This document shows positions 8,163 to 18,318 of a stretch of DNA of 64,000 bases, piece by piece; position 1 is the first letter of the stretch, and each line of letters starts with the position of its first letter. The stretch lies in contig CAXXEO010000001.1 in the NCBI GenBank assembly GCA_963664585.2, positions 1 to 64,000 on the forward strand, in the 5' to 3' direction. The position numbers and the translations under genes are program-made. The DNA is from G963664585 sp963664585. Lineage in GTDB: Bacteria > Bacillota > Clostridia > Oscillospirales > Ruminococcaceae. The notes under the pieces were generated by a model that worked only from the letters and a program-made list of their open reading frames with translations, made no database searches and was not told the DNA's origin.

Positions 8163-8546
8163 TTAACACTTTTCTATTCTTTTATTGATACATGCGTCTG
8201 CAGGGCAGAAAGGGTACTTGTGCAGATCCCCTGGCCGTATCCAATTCATATCATTATGCACATTCATTTTAGGAGTGCCTTCAATAATATGGGCATCATA
8301 AAATGAAAAGGCAATCTCGCGATCCGGATAAGTGTACGTTGTTTTTGCAAAAATAGCATCTATTTGGATCTCAATTTCTAATTCTTCTTTACATTCACGA
8401 ACAAGGCATCCTTCCGGTGTTTCGCCTAGTTCCTGCTTACCGCCGGGGTATTCCCATAAAAAGGCGCAGTTTCCACCATCTTTACGTTGGCAAATGAGAA
8501 TTTCTCCATCATCATTATGGATGATGGCCGCTGACACTTGGATCAT
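8163..8546 (-). CDS. Nudix hydrolase, MutT-like
   Basis: 127 residues. The Nudix box GX5EX7REXXEEXG appears as GGKQELGETPEGCLVRECKEEL (residues ~36-57), with the catalytic glutamates present. Short single-domain members of this type sanitize oxidized nucleoside triphosphates or hydrolyse related diphosphates. The substrate is not deducible. GGAG lies 11 bases upstream of the ATG. The gene is monocistronic, between a palindrome upstream and its own terminator downstream. Confidence 0.88.
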   Translation of the reverse strand: MIQVSAAIIHNDDGEILICQRKDGGNCAFLWEYPGGKQELGETPEGCLVRECKEELEIEIQIDAIFAKTTYTYPDREIAFSFYDAHIIEGTPKMNVHNDMNWIRPGDLHKYPFCPADACINKRIEKC

Positions 8547-8612
8547 ATTTTTAAAGCTCCATTTGTTCTAGTGCCTTGTAAAATCCAATTTTTTATCAAA
8601 AGGTTAAATGTT

Positions 8613-8651
8613 CTTGTATATTCCCCCGCCTTCGGCGGGGGAATATACAAG
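8613..8651. repeat. Perfect 39-bp palindrome with CCCCCGCC core
   Basis: CTTGTATATTCCCCCGC, loop CTTCGG region, then the exact complement. It shares the TGTATATTC..CCGCC arms with 53535-53574. It lies between the divergent surroundings of the Nudix gene and the end of the GNAT gene. Confidence 0.7.
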
Positions 8652-8719
8652 TTTAAGATGTTGTATTGTACTCGCTTATTTAGAATATATTATTTCATCA
8701 ACTTGCGAAATAATTATTT

Positions 8720-9586
8720 CTAACAAAAATCAAATCCAAGATATCCGTTGATGCCGATAGCACCGAAATCGTTACCATTTCGGTGTATCATACCGAAATG
8801 TTTGATCTCACCGCCCAAACTTTCACCAAGAAAGGCAGGCATCCGCACAAGGCAGCTTCTTACCGAAAACAGAAGCGCCAAAGCGGTGAGACAGGGCAGC
8901 ATCCATTCATCGTCCAATGCCAGCAGTTCTAAGACGATCAATTCCCCATCCTCAGATACTTCAGCTGCCATACAGCATAAAAGATCTTCTTTCTCAACCA
9001 CATAGAGATCGCCGCCGGCACTTTGGCAAATCGCCTTTTGAAACGCGGTGGCACGCTCATCCCAGACAACGTATTCCCTGCCATTCAGAAAATGATTCCT
9101 TGCCTCTGTATATTCGGCACTGGAAGCTGGCCGCAGTAATGGTTTGATCAAGCTTGTGTCAGAGACATCCATCTGTGCTTCTCTGACGTAAAAGGCATCT
9201 TTAAACCCACATTTTCTGTAAAGATCAAATAAGCTCTCGCTATCTGGACTGATGAGAGTAAATGGTATGCCGCTTTGACCCATCCGCTCCATTGCCGAGT
9301 AAAGAACGCCGGTGCCGAAGCCACGCCCCCGATACTCAGGCAGCGAGGTCAAAGCGTATATGCAGTGCGCCGCCAACATTTCACCGCCGGCAAATCGAAG
9401 CTGTGCCGGGATCATCATGGTCATCGCGGCTACATGCCCATCCACTAGGAGTAGCTGGGCATTTTCCGGACGAAACATAGAAGCATTATAAAGGTCGATA
9501 AATGCGTTGCTGTCCCCGAAGCCCTGTCTCCAAAGTTCCCTTAATCTTTCGGCCTCTCCGTCCAGCGCCGCTCTTACCTCAATCAT
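8720..9586 (-). CDS. GNAT-family N-acetyltransferase
   Basis: 288 residues. The acetyl-CoA pyrophosphate loop is YRGRGFGTG (residues ~88-96), followed by the helix of motif A and, later, FTLISPDSESLFDLYRKCGF, typical of GNAT motif B. A second, C-terminal half of ~150 residues makes it longer than simple GNATs and similar in size to Eis-like members. Its start overlaps the stop of the MFS-fusion gene (ATGA), so it is the last gene of the operon starting near 19449. The substrate is unknown. Confidence 0.8.
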   Translation of the reverse strand: MIEVRAALDGEAERLRELWRQGFGDSNAFIDLYNASMFRPENAQLLLVDGHVAAMTMMIPAQLRFAGGEMLAAHCIYALTSLPEYRGRGFGTGVLYSAMERMGQSGIPFTLISPDSESLFDLYRKCGFKDAFYVREAQMDVSDTSLIKPLLRPASSAEYTEARNHFLNGREYVVWDERATAFQKAICQSAGGDLYVVEKEDLLCCMAAEVSEDGELIVLELLALDDEWMLPCLTALALLFSVRSCLVRMPAFLGESLGGEIKHFGMIHRNGNDFGAIGINGYLGFDFC

Positions 9587-12500
9587 TTGACGATCTCCTC
9601 TTTAGCAACGCTTTTCTTATAAAGGAAAGTGCTGACGCCAAACAGGACAAGCAGTGCGCCCATACACTCAGCGATCAAGAGGATGCCCCGCTCTGTTCCA
9701 AGAAGCAGCATGGATGCGAATACCACAGGTCCGGCCGTTTGAGCAATATTCTCAAATGCGCTGTTGATGCCCATGGCCTTCCCGTCGCCGTATTCCCGTA
9801 CCTCGGGCAGTGAGGTGAAATAAACCGACTGACTGGCGAGTCCGAAGCTGTCCGCTACAGCCAGCATGGCAATCACGACAAAGCAGACAAGAACGGAAGG
9901 CTCTATGGCAAAGAGTAGAAAGGCCGCTACATAAATGGCAGTTGCGGTAATTACAGAGCGTTTAGGGCCTAAATATTTTGACGCGGCTCTGGCGAGCGTC
10001 GGACTGAGATAGATGGCAATGACACCACTTAGCAGGAAGGCTTGCGCAACGAAGGATGGACTTAGGTCATTCTGTTCGCCAAATATGGGGAAAAAGTAAT
10101 TGAGGAACGAGGCACAGATGAGATATGGTATAAACAGAAACAAGAAGTATGTAAGCACTCGCGGCGTAAAAATAAATTTAAGTGTTGACATACCCTTTTG
10201 GAATTTGTTATCAACCTTGACAGTATTGTCAGCGCTGCGGCTGGCAAGGAATATGATAACGAACAAAACCGCAATGACAGATATAGCACCGGCGACAAAG
10301 AACACCCGGCTATATCCCAATGCTTCCGCCACCAAAGAGCCTATTACAGTACCGCAGTTCATACCTGAGAGAAATGCCGCATTATAGTTGGAGAAGCCCC
10401 GGCTGCGATGCTCCCCATTGGCATATCCGGTAATAAAAGTATTGAGGGATATTAGGATAAAGCCTTCACCGATACCCAATAAAGCATTGGTGCCGATGAG
10501 CAGCCAAAGAGTGGGTACCACGCCGGATAATGTAAGCCCAGCGGTAAACAGTATGCCGCCAAGCACGCTCAGACGCTTAATGCCAATACGGTCGGCTAGA
10601 AATCCCCCAAAGAGGGAGGCCACCGCCACACAGAGCACCTCTGCGGAGATGGGAAGAGCAACGGCAATCTCTTCCTGAATGCCCATTGCAGCCGTCCAAA
10701 GCTGTTTTCCATAGACAGGCAGAAATGAGGTGGACATATTACCAACAAAGAAAACAATAAAGGCGATAGGACGGATAATACCCACGTCCTGCATAAGACC
10801 GCCTTGCTTTGTCCGCCGATGCTCCTTGAAGACGCCCATGATAATTAAGGATTCAGAGAACAAAAGGATTAAGGTGATGATCATCATTAAAACTTTCAGA
10901 ACAGTATCCGTGATAAGGGCGGAATTGGCACTACTGAAAGCATAAAGGTCTGTGCCCATCTCAATAAGGGCAATTACCTTGCCTTCATCGTTCAGGACAG
11001 GCGCAAGAACGAACATATAACTGCCCGCAGCACTGCTAAATGTTTGAAATTTCTGCAGTTCACCGGTTAGATAGATGTTTTGCTCAGCAGAGCCCTCAAA
11101 GGTGCCCTCCATGGGATTCACCGTTCCGCTGCCACCCTCGTCAGAGTACATGGCATAGACGATGTCCTTCTGCACCTTATAAAGCACACAATAAATACCG
11201 GTGTCGGCATTTAAATCACTTTTTAAAACTTCCTGGACAGAAGCGTCAATACTGCGATAGCTTTCGTTCTGATAATCAGACGGCGTATTGATATTTTCCA
11301 AATCTTCATCGTTAAAATCGCGAGCCATGAGCACGGCAAGGTTGGACATTTTGTTCATCAGTTCATCCATATAGCGCCCATTTACATTGTTGATGATGAC
11401 GGGGGCCACAATCCCGGCGATTACGACAGCCGTGATAATTACCGCGATCTGAAGCTTCGCGGAGTAGGAAATGGCAGAGAATGAGAATCTGCGGATTCCC
11501 TTTACGATGAGGAATCCCAAACATAAAGCCAACAGCAGAATGGCAAGACAGCAAAGCCAGCCGATGATGCGGACGGACATGGTCTTTGTCAAAGTATTCC
11601 CATTAAAGGCAATGCTGCCATCGGCGGCTTTGGCATATAGGTTATAGGTGTATATCTGTTCCCCCAGCGCTTCATCATAGTAGCTGTCCGAATATGCTAT
11701 GGTGACAGTTCCGTCTCCGCCAACAGAAAAAGCAGAGTAGATGGGCAGCTCATTAAAGCTCTCCGGTCGATCTTTCATAGGCTCGCCTGTGGCAATATAG
11801 GCAGACCACTCGCCCTTAGTATCGATCTTGCGAATCTCGCGAAGTCCGACGTCATTGAAATAGATGTTGCCGTCGTTGTCATAGTCCACGCTGGCGGCAA
11901 TGCTGTAAAAGTCATCGGTTCCGTTGGTTTTAGCATTGTATTTACATCTGTGTACGCCGGATTCTTCGGCAGTCCACACCGATCCATATTTATCCGTAAA
12001 GTGCACTTCAAAATTTGAGTTGATCGTAAAGCTTGTCAAGTATCTATACGCATCCGGATAGGAAAACTTCTTGACCTCTGTAAGAGCCCCATTACCGATA
12101 TCCATCTTGCAAAGGGAGAAGGAAGCCAAATCCACTTTGATGAAGTATAAGCTGTCGTCGAAGCAAGTAAGTCCATAAATCTGGTTGCGGTTTTCCTTTT
12201 CCTTGTTATCTAGCGGTTCCTCATGAAGATAGGCAGAGAATTCACCGCTGCCGGTATATTTCATAATGCGCTCGCTTGTAATGTTTTTTCCATTTTCATC
12301 CAGAAGACGGTCGTGTACATAGAGATTACCCTTGCTGTCGGTAACGACCTCTTGCGCATAGTAGAAATCCTGTTTTCGTTTGCCCCCTTTAATGGAATAG
12401 AGATACTCATAGTCCCCGTTAACAGCAATAATCTGTTTGCCGCTGTCGGCAACTATATAGGCACAGTTCGAATCCGCCTGATAATACAAAGTGGGGTCTT

Positions 12501-12624
12501 CAATAGAAACCGAACTGTTCAGTGGATTCAATTTAATAACATCAAAATTAAACACAATAAAGAATGTGCAGAGAACACCTATCAAAAAGCATGTCAAAAC
12601 GCTATGGGCTTTCAACCATTTCAC
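9583..12624 (-). CDS. Membrane sensor-transporter fusion: beta-propeller, Cache-like region and MFS transporter
   Basis: 1,013 residues, GTG start with GGAGG ~10 bases upstream. Residues ~8-30 are a membrane anchor, then ~320 residues of propeller-like repeats (phrases such as DSKGNLYVHDRLLDENGK and DYDNDGNIYFNDVGLREIRKID resemble NHL/SMP-30 blades), predicted outside. Next are two membrane helices, an extracellular ~150-residue Cache-like segment (LMARDFNDEDLENINT...LIEMGTDLYAF), another helix, and then ~400 residues with the twelve-helix pattern of the major facilitator superfamily, including the loop GGFLADRIGIKRL. The N-terminal half resembles that of the cyclase-like protein at 29706-32420. 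A ligand-gated transporter is one reading; the substrate is unknown. Confidence 0.75.
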   Translation of the reverse strand: MKWLKAHSVLTCFLIGVLCTFFIVFNFDVIKLNPLNSSVSIEDPTLYYQADSNCAYIVADSGKQIIAVNGDYEYLYSIKGGKRKQDFYYAQEVVTDSKGNLYVHDRLLDENGKNITSERIMKYTGSGEFSAYLHEEPLDNKEKENRNQIYGLTCFDDSLYFIKVDLASFSLCKMDIGNGALTEVKKFSYPDAYRYLTSFTINSNFEVHFTDKYGSVWTAEESGVHRCKYNAKTNGTDDFYSIAASVDYDNDGNIYFNDVGLREIRKIDTKGEWSAYIATGEPMKDRPESFNELPIYSAFSVGGDGTVTIAYSDSYYDEALGEQIYTYNLYAKAADGSIAFNGNTLTKTMSVRIIGWLCCLAILLLALCLGFLIVKGIRRFSFSAISYSAKLQIAVIITAVVIAGIVAPVIINNVNGRYMDELMNKMSNLAVLMARDFNDEDLENINTPSDYQNESYRSIDASVQEVLKSDLNADTGIYCVLYKVQKDIVYAMYSDEGGSGTVNPMEGTFEGSAEQNIYLTGELQKFQTFSSAAGSYMFVLAPVLNDEGKVIALIEMGTDLYAFSSANSALITDTVLKVLMMIITLILLFSESLIIMGVFKEHRRTKQGGLMQDVGIIRPIAFIVFFVGNMSTSFLPVYGKQLWTAAMGIQEEIAVALPISAEVLCVAVASLFGGFLADRIGIKRLSVLGGILFTAGLTLSGVVPTLWLLIGTNALLGIGEGFILISLNTFITGYANGEHRSRGFSNYNAAFLSGMNCGTVIGSLVAEALGYSRVFFVAGAISVIAVLFVIIFLASRSADNTVKVDNKFQKGMSTLKFIFTPRVLTYFLFLFIPYLICASFLNYFFPIFGEQNDLSPSFVAQAFLLSGVIAIYLSPTLARAASKYLGPKRSVITATAIYVAAFLLFAIEPSVLVCFVVIAMLAVADSFGLASQSVYFTSLPEVREYGDGKAMGINSAFENIAQTAGPVVFASMLLLGTERGILLIAECMGALLVLFGVSTFLYKKSVAKEEIVK

Positions 12625-12646
12625 TACGGTTCATCCTCCTTTTTTA

Positions 12647-13600
12647 TCAGTTAGCACCCGCTTTGCAGCTTTCGAATACCGGCTGCAAGCATTTTAATTT
12701 GATTGTATATTTGTTCAGAATCTTGCTGGGATGATATTTTAGTTTGTTCTGTCGCAGTCCCTCAAGCCCCATGTCCTCGCACCAGTTCATCAATGGAATA
12801 TGAAGATGGGTGAGAGCACAGTGATAGTGGAGAAAATAGGTCAATCCGGGTATCTTTTCGCTGTTTTTTTGAAAAGAATAGCACACACAATCATTTCCTA
12901 CCTGCTCTGCCACGGCAAATGCCAGTGGCTGATCACCCCTGTAGACGATTCCACCAAAATATCGCTTTGGCTCATAGATTTCCAAAAAATGCTCAAATGC
13001 CCGACGTTCGCAACCGAATACACAGTCACGACATTCATGATCATTACACCAATTCTGGAATACCTTGAGGCAGTCCTGTGCGTTCTCCATGGTCAGTGGA
13101 CGAAAGGAACATCCCCCGTTTTCAGAAAAAGCTGCCAGTTCATGGCGCTTATTCTTATTTACCGTTCCTTTCAGATCAACAAACTGTCCGGTATCGTATA
13201 TGTAGTCACTCCATTTTCTATCGGAGGATATGTCTTTCACACAGCACAGACTTTCATATAGGGGAAGCCACTGTTCAGGTACATATTCAAAGACGAGCTG
13301 CATGCGCTCTCTTGAAAACAGTTCATACAGTACGGCAACCGTCTTTTCTATCTCATGTCCCGGTTTTGACAGCAGGATACAGGACACTGAATTTTGAAGT
13401 CCTCTATATATAACCACTACATTTTCATCTATCATCCGATAGGTGTAGTGAAAGCACTCATTCCAACACCAGAAATTCGTAAATGACAAATCAAAAAAGC
13501 AATTGTCCTGTTGATATTCCGAAAACAGCTCTCTATCTTCGGCATTGGCAGGACGAAACCCATACTCGGCTTGCAACCTTTCCAAAAATGAATCTATCAC
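12647..13600 (-). CDS. DUF2156 protein (phosphatidylglycerol lysyltransferase C-terminal-like fold)
   Basis: 317 residues, GTG start. The pattern FWCWNECFHYTYRMIDENVVV, then YIYDTGQFVDLKGTVNKNKR, then FRPLTMENAQDCLKVFQNWC, then AFAVAEQVGNDCVCYSFQK, and the ending LRQNKLKYHPSKILNKY match the DUF2156 family, which is a double-GNAT fold related to MprF and FemX aminoacyl transferases. It has no membrane segments, so it is a cytoplasmic transferase, possibly using aminoacyl-tRNA. Substrate unknown. It lies between the ABC subunit and the MFS fusion in one operon. The cysteine content is unusually high. Confidence 0.75.
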   Translation of the reverse strand: MIDSFLERLQAEYGFRPANAEDRELFSEYQQDNCFFDLSFTNFWCWNECFHYTYRMIDENVVVIYRGLQNSVSCILLSKPGHEIEKTVAVLYELFSRERMQLVFEYVPEQWLPLYESLCCVKDISSDRKWSDYIYDTGQFVDLKGTVNKNKRHELAAFSENGGCSFRPLTMENAQDCLKVFQNWCNDHECRDCVFGCERRAFEHFLEIYEPKRYFGGIVYRGDQPLAFAVAEQVGNDCVCYSFQKNSEKIPGLTYFLHYHCALTHLHIPLMNWCEDMGLEGLRQNKLKYHPSKILNKYTIKLKCLQPVFESCKAGAN

Positions 13601-13648
13601 TATTCTCTATTCTCTCTTTCTATGTGATACAAAAGCAAAAATGCTGTC

Positions 13649-15325
13649 CTAGACAAGCCGTCCCTCCACAAGTGACAGTATACGGTCGCACGAAGATAGA
13701 TCTGACTCGCGTGCTGAAAAAACGACTGCAGTGCGGCCCTTTATTTCCTCCGAAAGTGCAACCCGCTCAAGGAGAAGAATATCGGCGTCGCCCCCTGATG
13801 CAATTCGACGGCTGAGAGATTCAGGGTTGTAGTTCTGTAATTCACCATCACCATAATAAACAAACCCGCTGCCCGGCGACAAAGCTCCACACAAGATCAT
13901 CGCGAGAGTGGTCTTTCCAGAACCGGTGGGTCCATAGATGCCCAGACACTCTCCTTGCTTGATGTGCAGATTGAGGCCGCAAAACAGCGGCTCGCTGCAG
14001 CCAGGATATTGAAAAGTAATATTTTTCAGCACCAGCTCGCTACCCTCGGGAGGAAGTTTCGAACTGAATCTTTGCCTTTTCTCCATCAAAGGCAGAAGAA
14101 GACTGATCTCTGCAAAGCGGTGCCCTGCGGGGGCAGCCTCTGACAGAAGCCATAAAGGAATCACCACCAGCGGTACATAGAGTACGGCAAGAGATGCAAA
14201 GCCACTGGCAGATGCCGCATTTTTTGCCGACAAGGTATATAACGGCAGCATCAATAGCGGCAGCAAAAGGTAAATGAGGCCTGGTAACGGGCCGATAGCT
14301 GACTTGCCGTCACTGATTGGCGATCGTCTGTCTATACCCAAAAGTTTGTCAATTTTACGGCTACGCAGCCAGGAACGTCTTTCTGTCTCGCCATCATCCT
14401 CTTCTTTGCTGCGTTGGATATGGAATTGAATTGCAGCAAAGGCAAAAAGCACTAAAGTAATGATGACTCCCGCTATGCAGACCTTGAAAGAACTGAAGAA
14501 GAGTTCCGGAATCATCGCGATTATCAAGAGAATTCCGCAGCCACAGCCAAGTATCCATGCAGCAGTTTTTTCCAGATTCGTGGAGAGTGATGCCATCTCT
14601 GCACCCATCTCAGGCTTTGAACGGCAGCCTGAGGAATACAGGCGCAAAACCATCGCTGGCAGCACGCTGGCAGCAGTCTTTTGGGCAACCCTTCTAAGCA
14701 CGCGTTCTCCTGTCCACAGAAGCAGCAGCAAAATCAGCATAACACCAGCAAGGGCACAGGAGGCTTCAAAAAACGATGTACTATCGGCCTTTATGATCAT
14801 CGTCGAAAAAACAGTACGGTGTATGGCGGCCAATACTGAAAGAAGTGCGCCCCCCAGCAAACTAAACAGCACAAGGATCATTGCTTCATATGCTGTAAGT
14901 TCTTTTGCCGCTATCATAACCACATCTCTGAAAGAAACCGTCTCTCTGGAAAAGTTTCTTGTGGCGCTGTATGCCTCACGAATAAAGAGTGTGCTGTTTT
15001 TGGCGTTTATACGCATATTTTTGCCCAGACCCTCGTCAAATAAATAATATCTTCCCCGAAAATCCGGGATCAGGGCATGTGAAATTCCATCCTTGTCTCT
15101 GGCAAGAATGGGACCTGCTGCATCGAGATACCAACGTCCGCTGAGATCGATTGGCATCAAAATAAGCTTGCTCTCGTCATTAATATATCGTACCTTTTTA
15201 TGAAAATCATTAGCCTCTGGTGGAAAAACCGCTTTTACCCCAAAAAAGTACAGCAGCTGCTCGGGGCCGTCTGTTCCCAGTAAAACACGCTTTTTTTTAA
15301 ACAAGCCCGTACACCTTCCTGTCAA
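13649..15325 (-). CDS. NHLM-type ABC exporter, second subunit, with a shortened ATPase domain
   Basis: 558 residues. The soluble N-terminus (around LIPDFRGRYYLFDEG) followed by membrane helices matches the second subunit of NHLP-bacteriocin exporters, which is normally much longer. A normal Walker A, GPTGSGKTT, lies at ~residue 462. After ~25 more residues the domain jumps to RRIASGGDADILLLERVAL and a final ARESDLSSCDRILSLVEGRLV. The Q-loop, helical subdomain and LSGGQ signature are missing, as if ~80 residues were deleted in frame. ATP hydrolysis is doubtful. Its start overlaps the end of the first subunit by 29 bases. Confidence 0.7.
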   Translation of the reverse strand: MTGRCTGLFKKKRVLLGTDGPEQLLYFFGVKAVFPPEANDFHKKVRYINDESKLILMPIDLSGRWYLDAAGPILARDKDGISHALIPDFRGRYYLFDEGLGKNMRINAKNSTLFIREAYSATRNFSRETVSFRDVVMIAAKELTAYEAMILVLFSLLGGALLSVLAAIHRTVFSTMIIKADSTSFFEASCALAGVMLILLLLLWTGERVLRRVAQKTAASVLPAMVLRLYSSGCRSKPEMGAEMASLSTNLEKTAAWILGCGCGILLIIAMIPELFFSSFKVCIAGVIITLVLFAFAAIQFHIQRSKEEDDGETERRSWLRSRKIDKLLGIDRRSPISDGKSAIGPLPGLIYLLLPLLMLPLYTLSAKNAASASGFASLAVLYVPLVVIPLWLLSEAAPAGHRFAEISLLLPLMEKRQRFSSKLPPEGSELVLKNITFQYPGCSEPLFCGLNLHIKQGECLGIYGPTGSGKTTLAMILCGALSPGSGFVYYGDGELQNYNPESLSRRIASGGDADILLLERVALSEEIKGRTAVVFSARESDLSSCDRILSLVEGRLV

Positions 15326-17340
15326 TAAAGTCGATGCTCTCTTTCATGGTAATCCTGCCGTCTTCAAGGCGGCAAACAATATCCGCTTTTTGTAGAAGCT
15401 GCGGATCTTCCGTCAACAGGATGCATCCAATATTTCGCTTTCGCATCGCGATAATCAGTGCCGCCTCAATATCACGGTCAAGTCCAAGGGTGGCCTCATC
15501 AGAGATGATAAAACCCGCACCACGTGCAAAAACGCCGGCAAATTGAAGCAGAATCTTCTCACCCTGTGAAAGGGCGTTGGCGGTTGTGCCATATCCCTCG
15601 CGGTGCAGCAGTATTCTCTCATGAAGCAAAGCATCGGATGCAGCTTCGGCAACCGCAGAATCAGAAAGTGGACCACAGCCAGCAGTTATATTCTCCTTTA
15701 GGCTGCCATTCGGAAAAGGAAGACCCTGCCCGATGAGAGCTACGTTTGCATATATCTCTTCGGGCGCAAACTCTCCGGCCTCGCGGCTGTCAAGATACAA
15801 AGTGCCCTGTGAAGGCTGTTCAATGAGAGCAAAAAGCCGCGCAAGAGTTGTTTTACCACTGCCCTTACATCCTGCCACAGCGACAACGCTTCCGCGCTTT
15901 ACAGAAAGAGTCACGTTGTGTATCACTTTTTTTCCGTCAACGTAGCGGAAGGATACATTTTGCAATGTCAGTGTTAAAGGGTTTATCCCCAGCCAGACAT
16001 GTTGTTTATCCTCATTCGTTACTTTTGAAAATATAGCGTCATACTCCTCCTGCGCTGCCCTTGCAGATGCCCTTTCCAGCAAAAAGGCGGGCAGCACACC
16101 CATATAGGCGACAATCATCAGAAGCAGATACAGGCAGGCCAGCAATGTATCTTCTGACATGGCTCCCGCTGACAGCCTCCAAAGGCCTACAGAGAACGCA
16201 ACTGCATAGGAGACTGTCGCCAGTCCTGCCCACAACCGCGAACATAAAGGCAACGTATCGCGAAGTCCCTTTTTGTTGCATCCGCCAATCCAAGCTTCTG
16301 CTTCCAGCCGAGTTCGTCCTGCAAGGCGCAGCTCATCAATCCTTTCCATGTCGTCTGCTGCCTTTTGTCCCAGTAAAAATGTATCACGGCTGCACACTTT
16401 TTCATCACTGTAAAAGCAAGTTCTTTGCCTCAGGATCATGACTGCAAAAGCCGCAGCCGGCAACACGGCTGCGGCAGCGATAAACGAATCAAAAACCGCT
16501 AAAACGGCCAAACAAAGGCCCGAAGACAAAAGATGCAAACCAAAAAATGCCGCTCTCACAAACCCTGTAGACACTTTTGTAGAGCCTTGGGAGCCCATGG
16601 CCAGTCTGTAGAGGGACGTTTTATCAAAAAAAGATGGGGGTCTATCAGAAATCTGTTTTAAATAGACTCTCGTGTCACGCAGACAAAGCGATTCCCCGCA
16701 CTGCCTAAGCAGATGGTATTGCACCGCAATTGCAACAGCCTGCAGTAGTACAGCCACACCCCATCATAAGGATTGACTGCATGCCTGTTCCCTCCCCTGT
16801 TTTTACAAGAGCGGTACTGATGAACATTCGATGAGACACTACCAAAGCTATGCTACAAAGGCAAAAAAACAGTTCTGCGATGGCCAGTTGTATCCCTGCG
16901 GCTGGAAACGCCCTAAACAGGCCGTTCCACCGAGTCCCAGTGTCAGTGGCAGTGAAATAATCCGTTTTGGCAAAGCAAATGGCCACACCGGTGAATTGCC
17001 TTTCAAACTCCCCACGACTTACCGTTATGCACCCTTCTGAAGGCGACTGTATCGTTATGTGTTTGCTGCCTATCGCCGTAACCACAACAAATTCATGAAA
17101 CCTCCAATGAGCGATCAGCGGAAGCGGCGCTTTTCTCAGTTCCTGCCATTTCATTTGGCAACCCTGCGCATATAGTCCCTGTGTACGGGCGGTATTCAGC
17201 AGTTCCCCGGCGTTGGCGGTACCCAAGTCTACCATTTCACTCACCGCGACGGATTTACCGTAATACGCAAGGATCATTGCCAGCGCTGCCGCCCCGTTTT
17301 CCTCCGGACTGGCCTGCAAGATCAGTTTTACATGCTTCAT
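15297..17340 (-). pseudogene. NHLM-type ABC exporter, first subunit (inactive C39 domain, membrane domain, ATPase), split by a +1 frameshift
   Basis: Two reading frames, 17340-16705 and 16757-15297, together give the normal C39-TMD-NBD order. They join if the C4 run at 16759-16762 (GGGG on the coding strand) had three bases: LMMG then runs into VAVLLQAVAIAVQ inside a membrane helix. In the N-terminal C39 domain the catalytic Cys motif ECGAA is ENGAA and the Asp of the DP pair is lost (QSPSEG); only the histidine region HEFVVV remains. The ATPase keeps Walker A (GCKGSGKTT), a Q-loop, ALSQGEK as signature and Walker B (FIISDEAT), but the H-loop His is replaced by Glu (LLTEDPQ). It may be decayed, frameshift-expressed, or affected by a base error. 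Confidence 0.7.
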
Positions 17341-17424
17341 ATGGTCTGCTCCTTTTACGCCCGTGTTTCACTGTTATGCATATGCAGATAAGTATCTTGG
17401 ATGATGTGCTGCGACATCATTCTA

Positions 17425-18312
17425 CTACGACTGCAACTTTTCCCATGGACTCTTCTCGCTGATAATGACCTTCATAGCGCAAAGTGTGCCAATATCAATG
17501 CTCAGGCTCTCGCCCTTCGTTCTGGTCCATTTCAGGCTTGTCGAACTGGAATCCACCATGAGCGTAACTCTGATCTCTATGATGTTATCATCCTTGGGAA
17601 TGCTCTCGCTCCGATAAAAGCGGCCAAGATCCTCTTCAATATCGGTCTCTGTAATCGGATAGGACGAGATGTAGCTTACAAGACCCTCGATATAATCATA
17701 CTGCCCACCGGAACTGAATTGAGGGTAGACACGCACCTGCATCCCTTGCTTCAGGTCCTGTGCTACAGGCATGGCGACATAGGCGCGGATTTCGGCCTCG
17801 TTGGAAGAAGTATCCGCGCTGGTGATGCTGGCGACAAGATCGCCCGCCTTGATATTGTCTCCCTTGTGCAATAGCTCAACCACCCGACCTGAGACAGGTG
17901 CGTAAATCAGCGAAGTCGTATTATAATCGGCATAAAGCTTCTCCAGCTTTTTCTTATCTGCGCCGGATAGGGTTCTTTGTGCCTCGATCTTAGCCATAAT
18001 TTCCTGCTGTGGCACAATGGCAATCAGATCTCCTGCCTTAACTGTGTCGCCCACCTGGACCTGAACATGGGAGACAAGACCGGAAACCTCACTTTTCATC
18101 TGACGTATTCCGTTTTCGGGAAACACTACACCGGATATCTCTACGCTTCTGGTCACTGTACCCCAAAAGCACCAAATCAGTGATGCAAGGATAACAGCCA
18201 GCATGGCGATGCAAAGCCCCCACGTAACCGGAGCGGCAACCTTTGCATAAGGGTGGAGCAGCGGTTCATCCGCCTCGGAAGGCTTGCGGGTAAAAATCTC
18301 CCTTGTGCTCAT
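17425..18312 (-). CDS. HlyD-family secretion adaptor (NHLP-type)
   Basis: 295 residues. A short cytoplasmic N-terminus, one membrane helix (~30-50), then the split biotinyl-lipoyl module: VSGLVSHVQVQVGDTVKAGDLIAIVP and APVSGRVVELLHKGDNIKAGDLVASI, with a short hairpin (KIEAQRTLSGADKKKLEKLY) between them. The C-terminal beta-barrel follows. Adaptors of this family bridge an ABC exporter to the outside, and NHLP clusters carry one of this size. AAAAGGAT precedes the ATG, six bases after the lipoprotein stop. It supports the neighbouring exporter as a real, once working, secretion module. Confidence 0.8.
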   Translation of the reverse strand: MSTREIFTRKPSEADEPLLHPYAKVAAPVTWGLCIAMLAVILASLIWCFWGTVTRSVEISGVVFPENGIRQMKSEVSGLVSHVQVQVGDTVKAGDLIAIVPQQEIMAKIEAQRTLSGADKKKLEKLYADYNTTSLIYAPVSGRVVELLHKGDNIKAGDLVASITSADTSSNEAEIRAYVAMPVAQDLKQGMQVRVYPQFSSGGQYDYIEGLVSYISSYPITETDIEEDLGRFYRSESIPKDDNIIEIRVTLMVDSSSTSLKWTRTKGESLSIDIGTLCAMKVIISEKSPWEKLQS

Positions 18313-18318
18313 ATCCTT

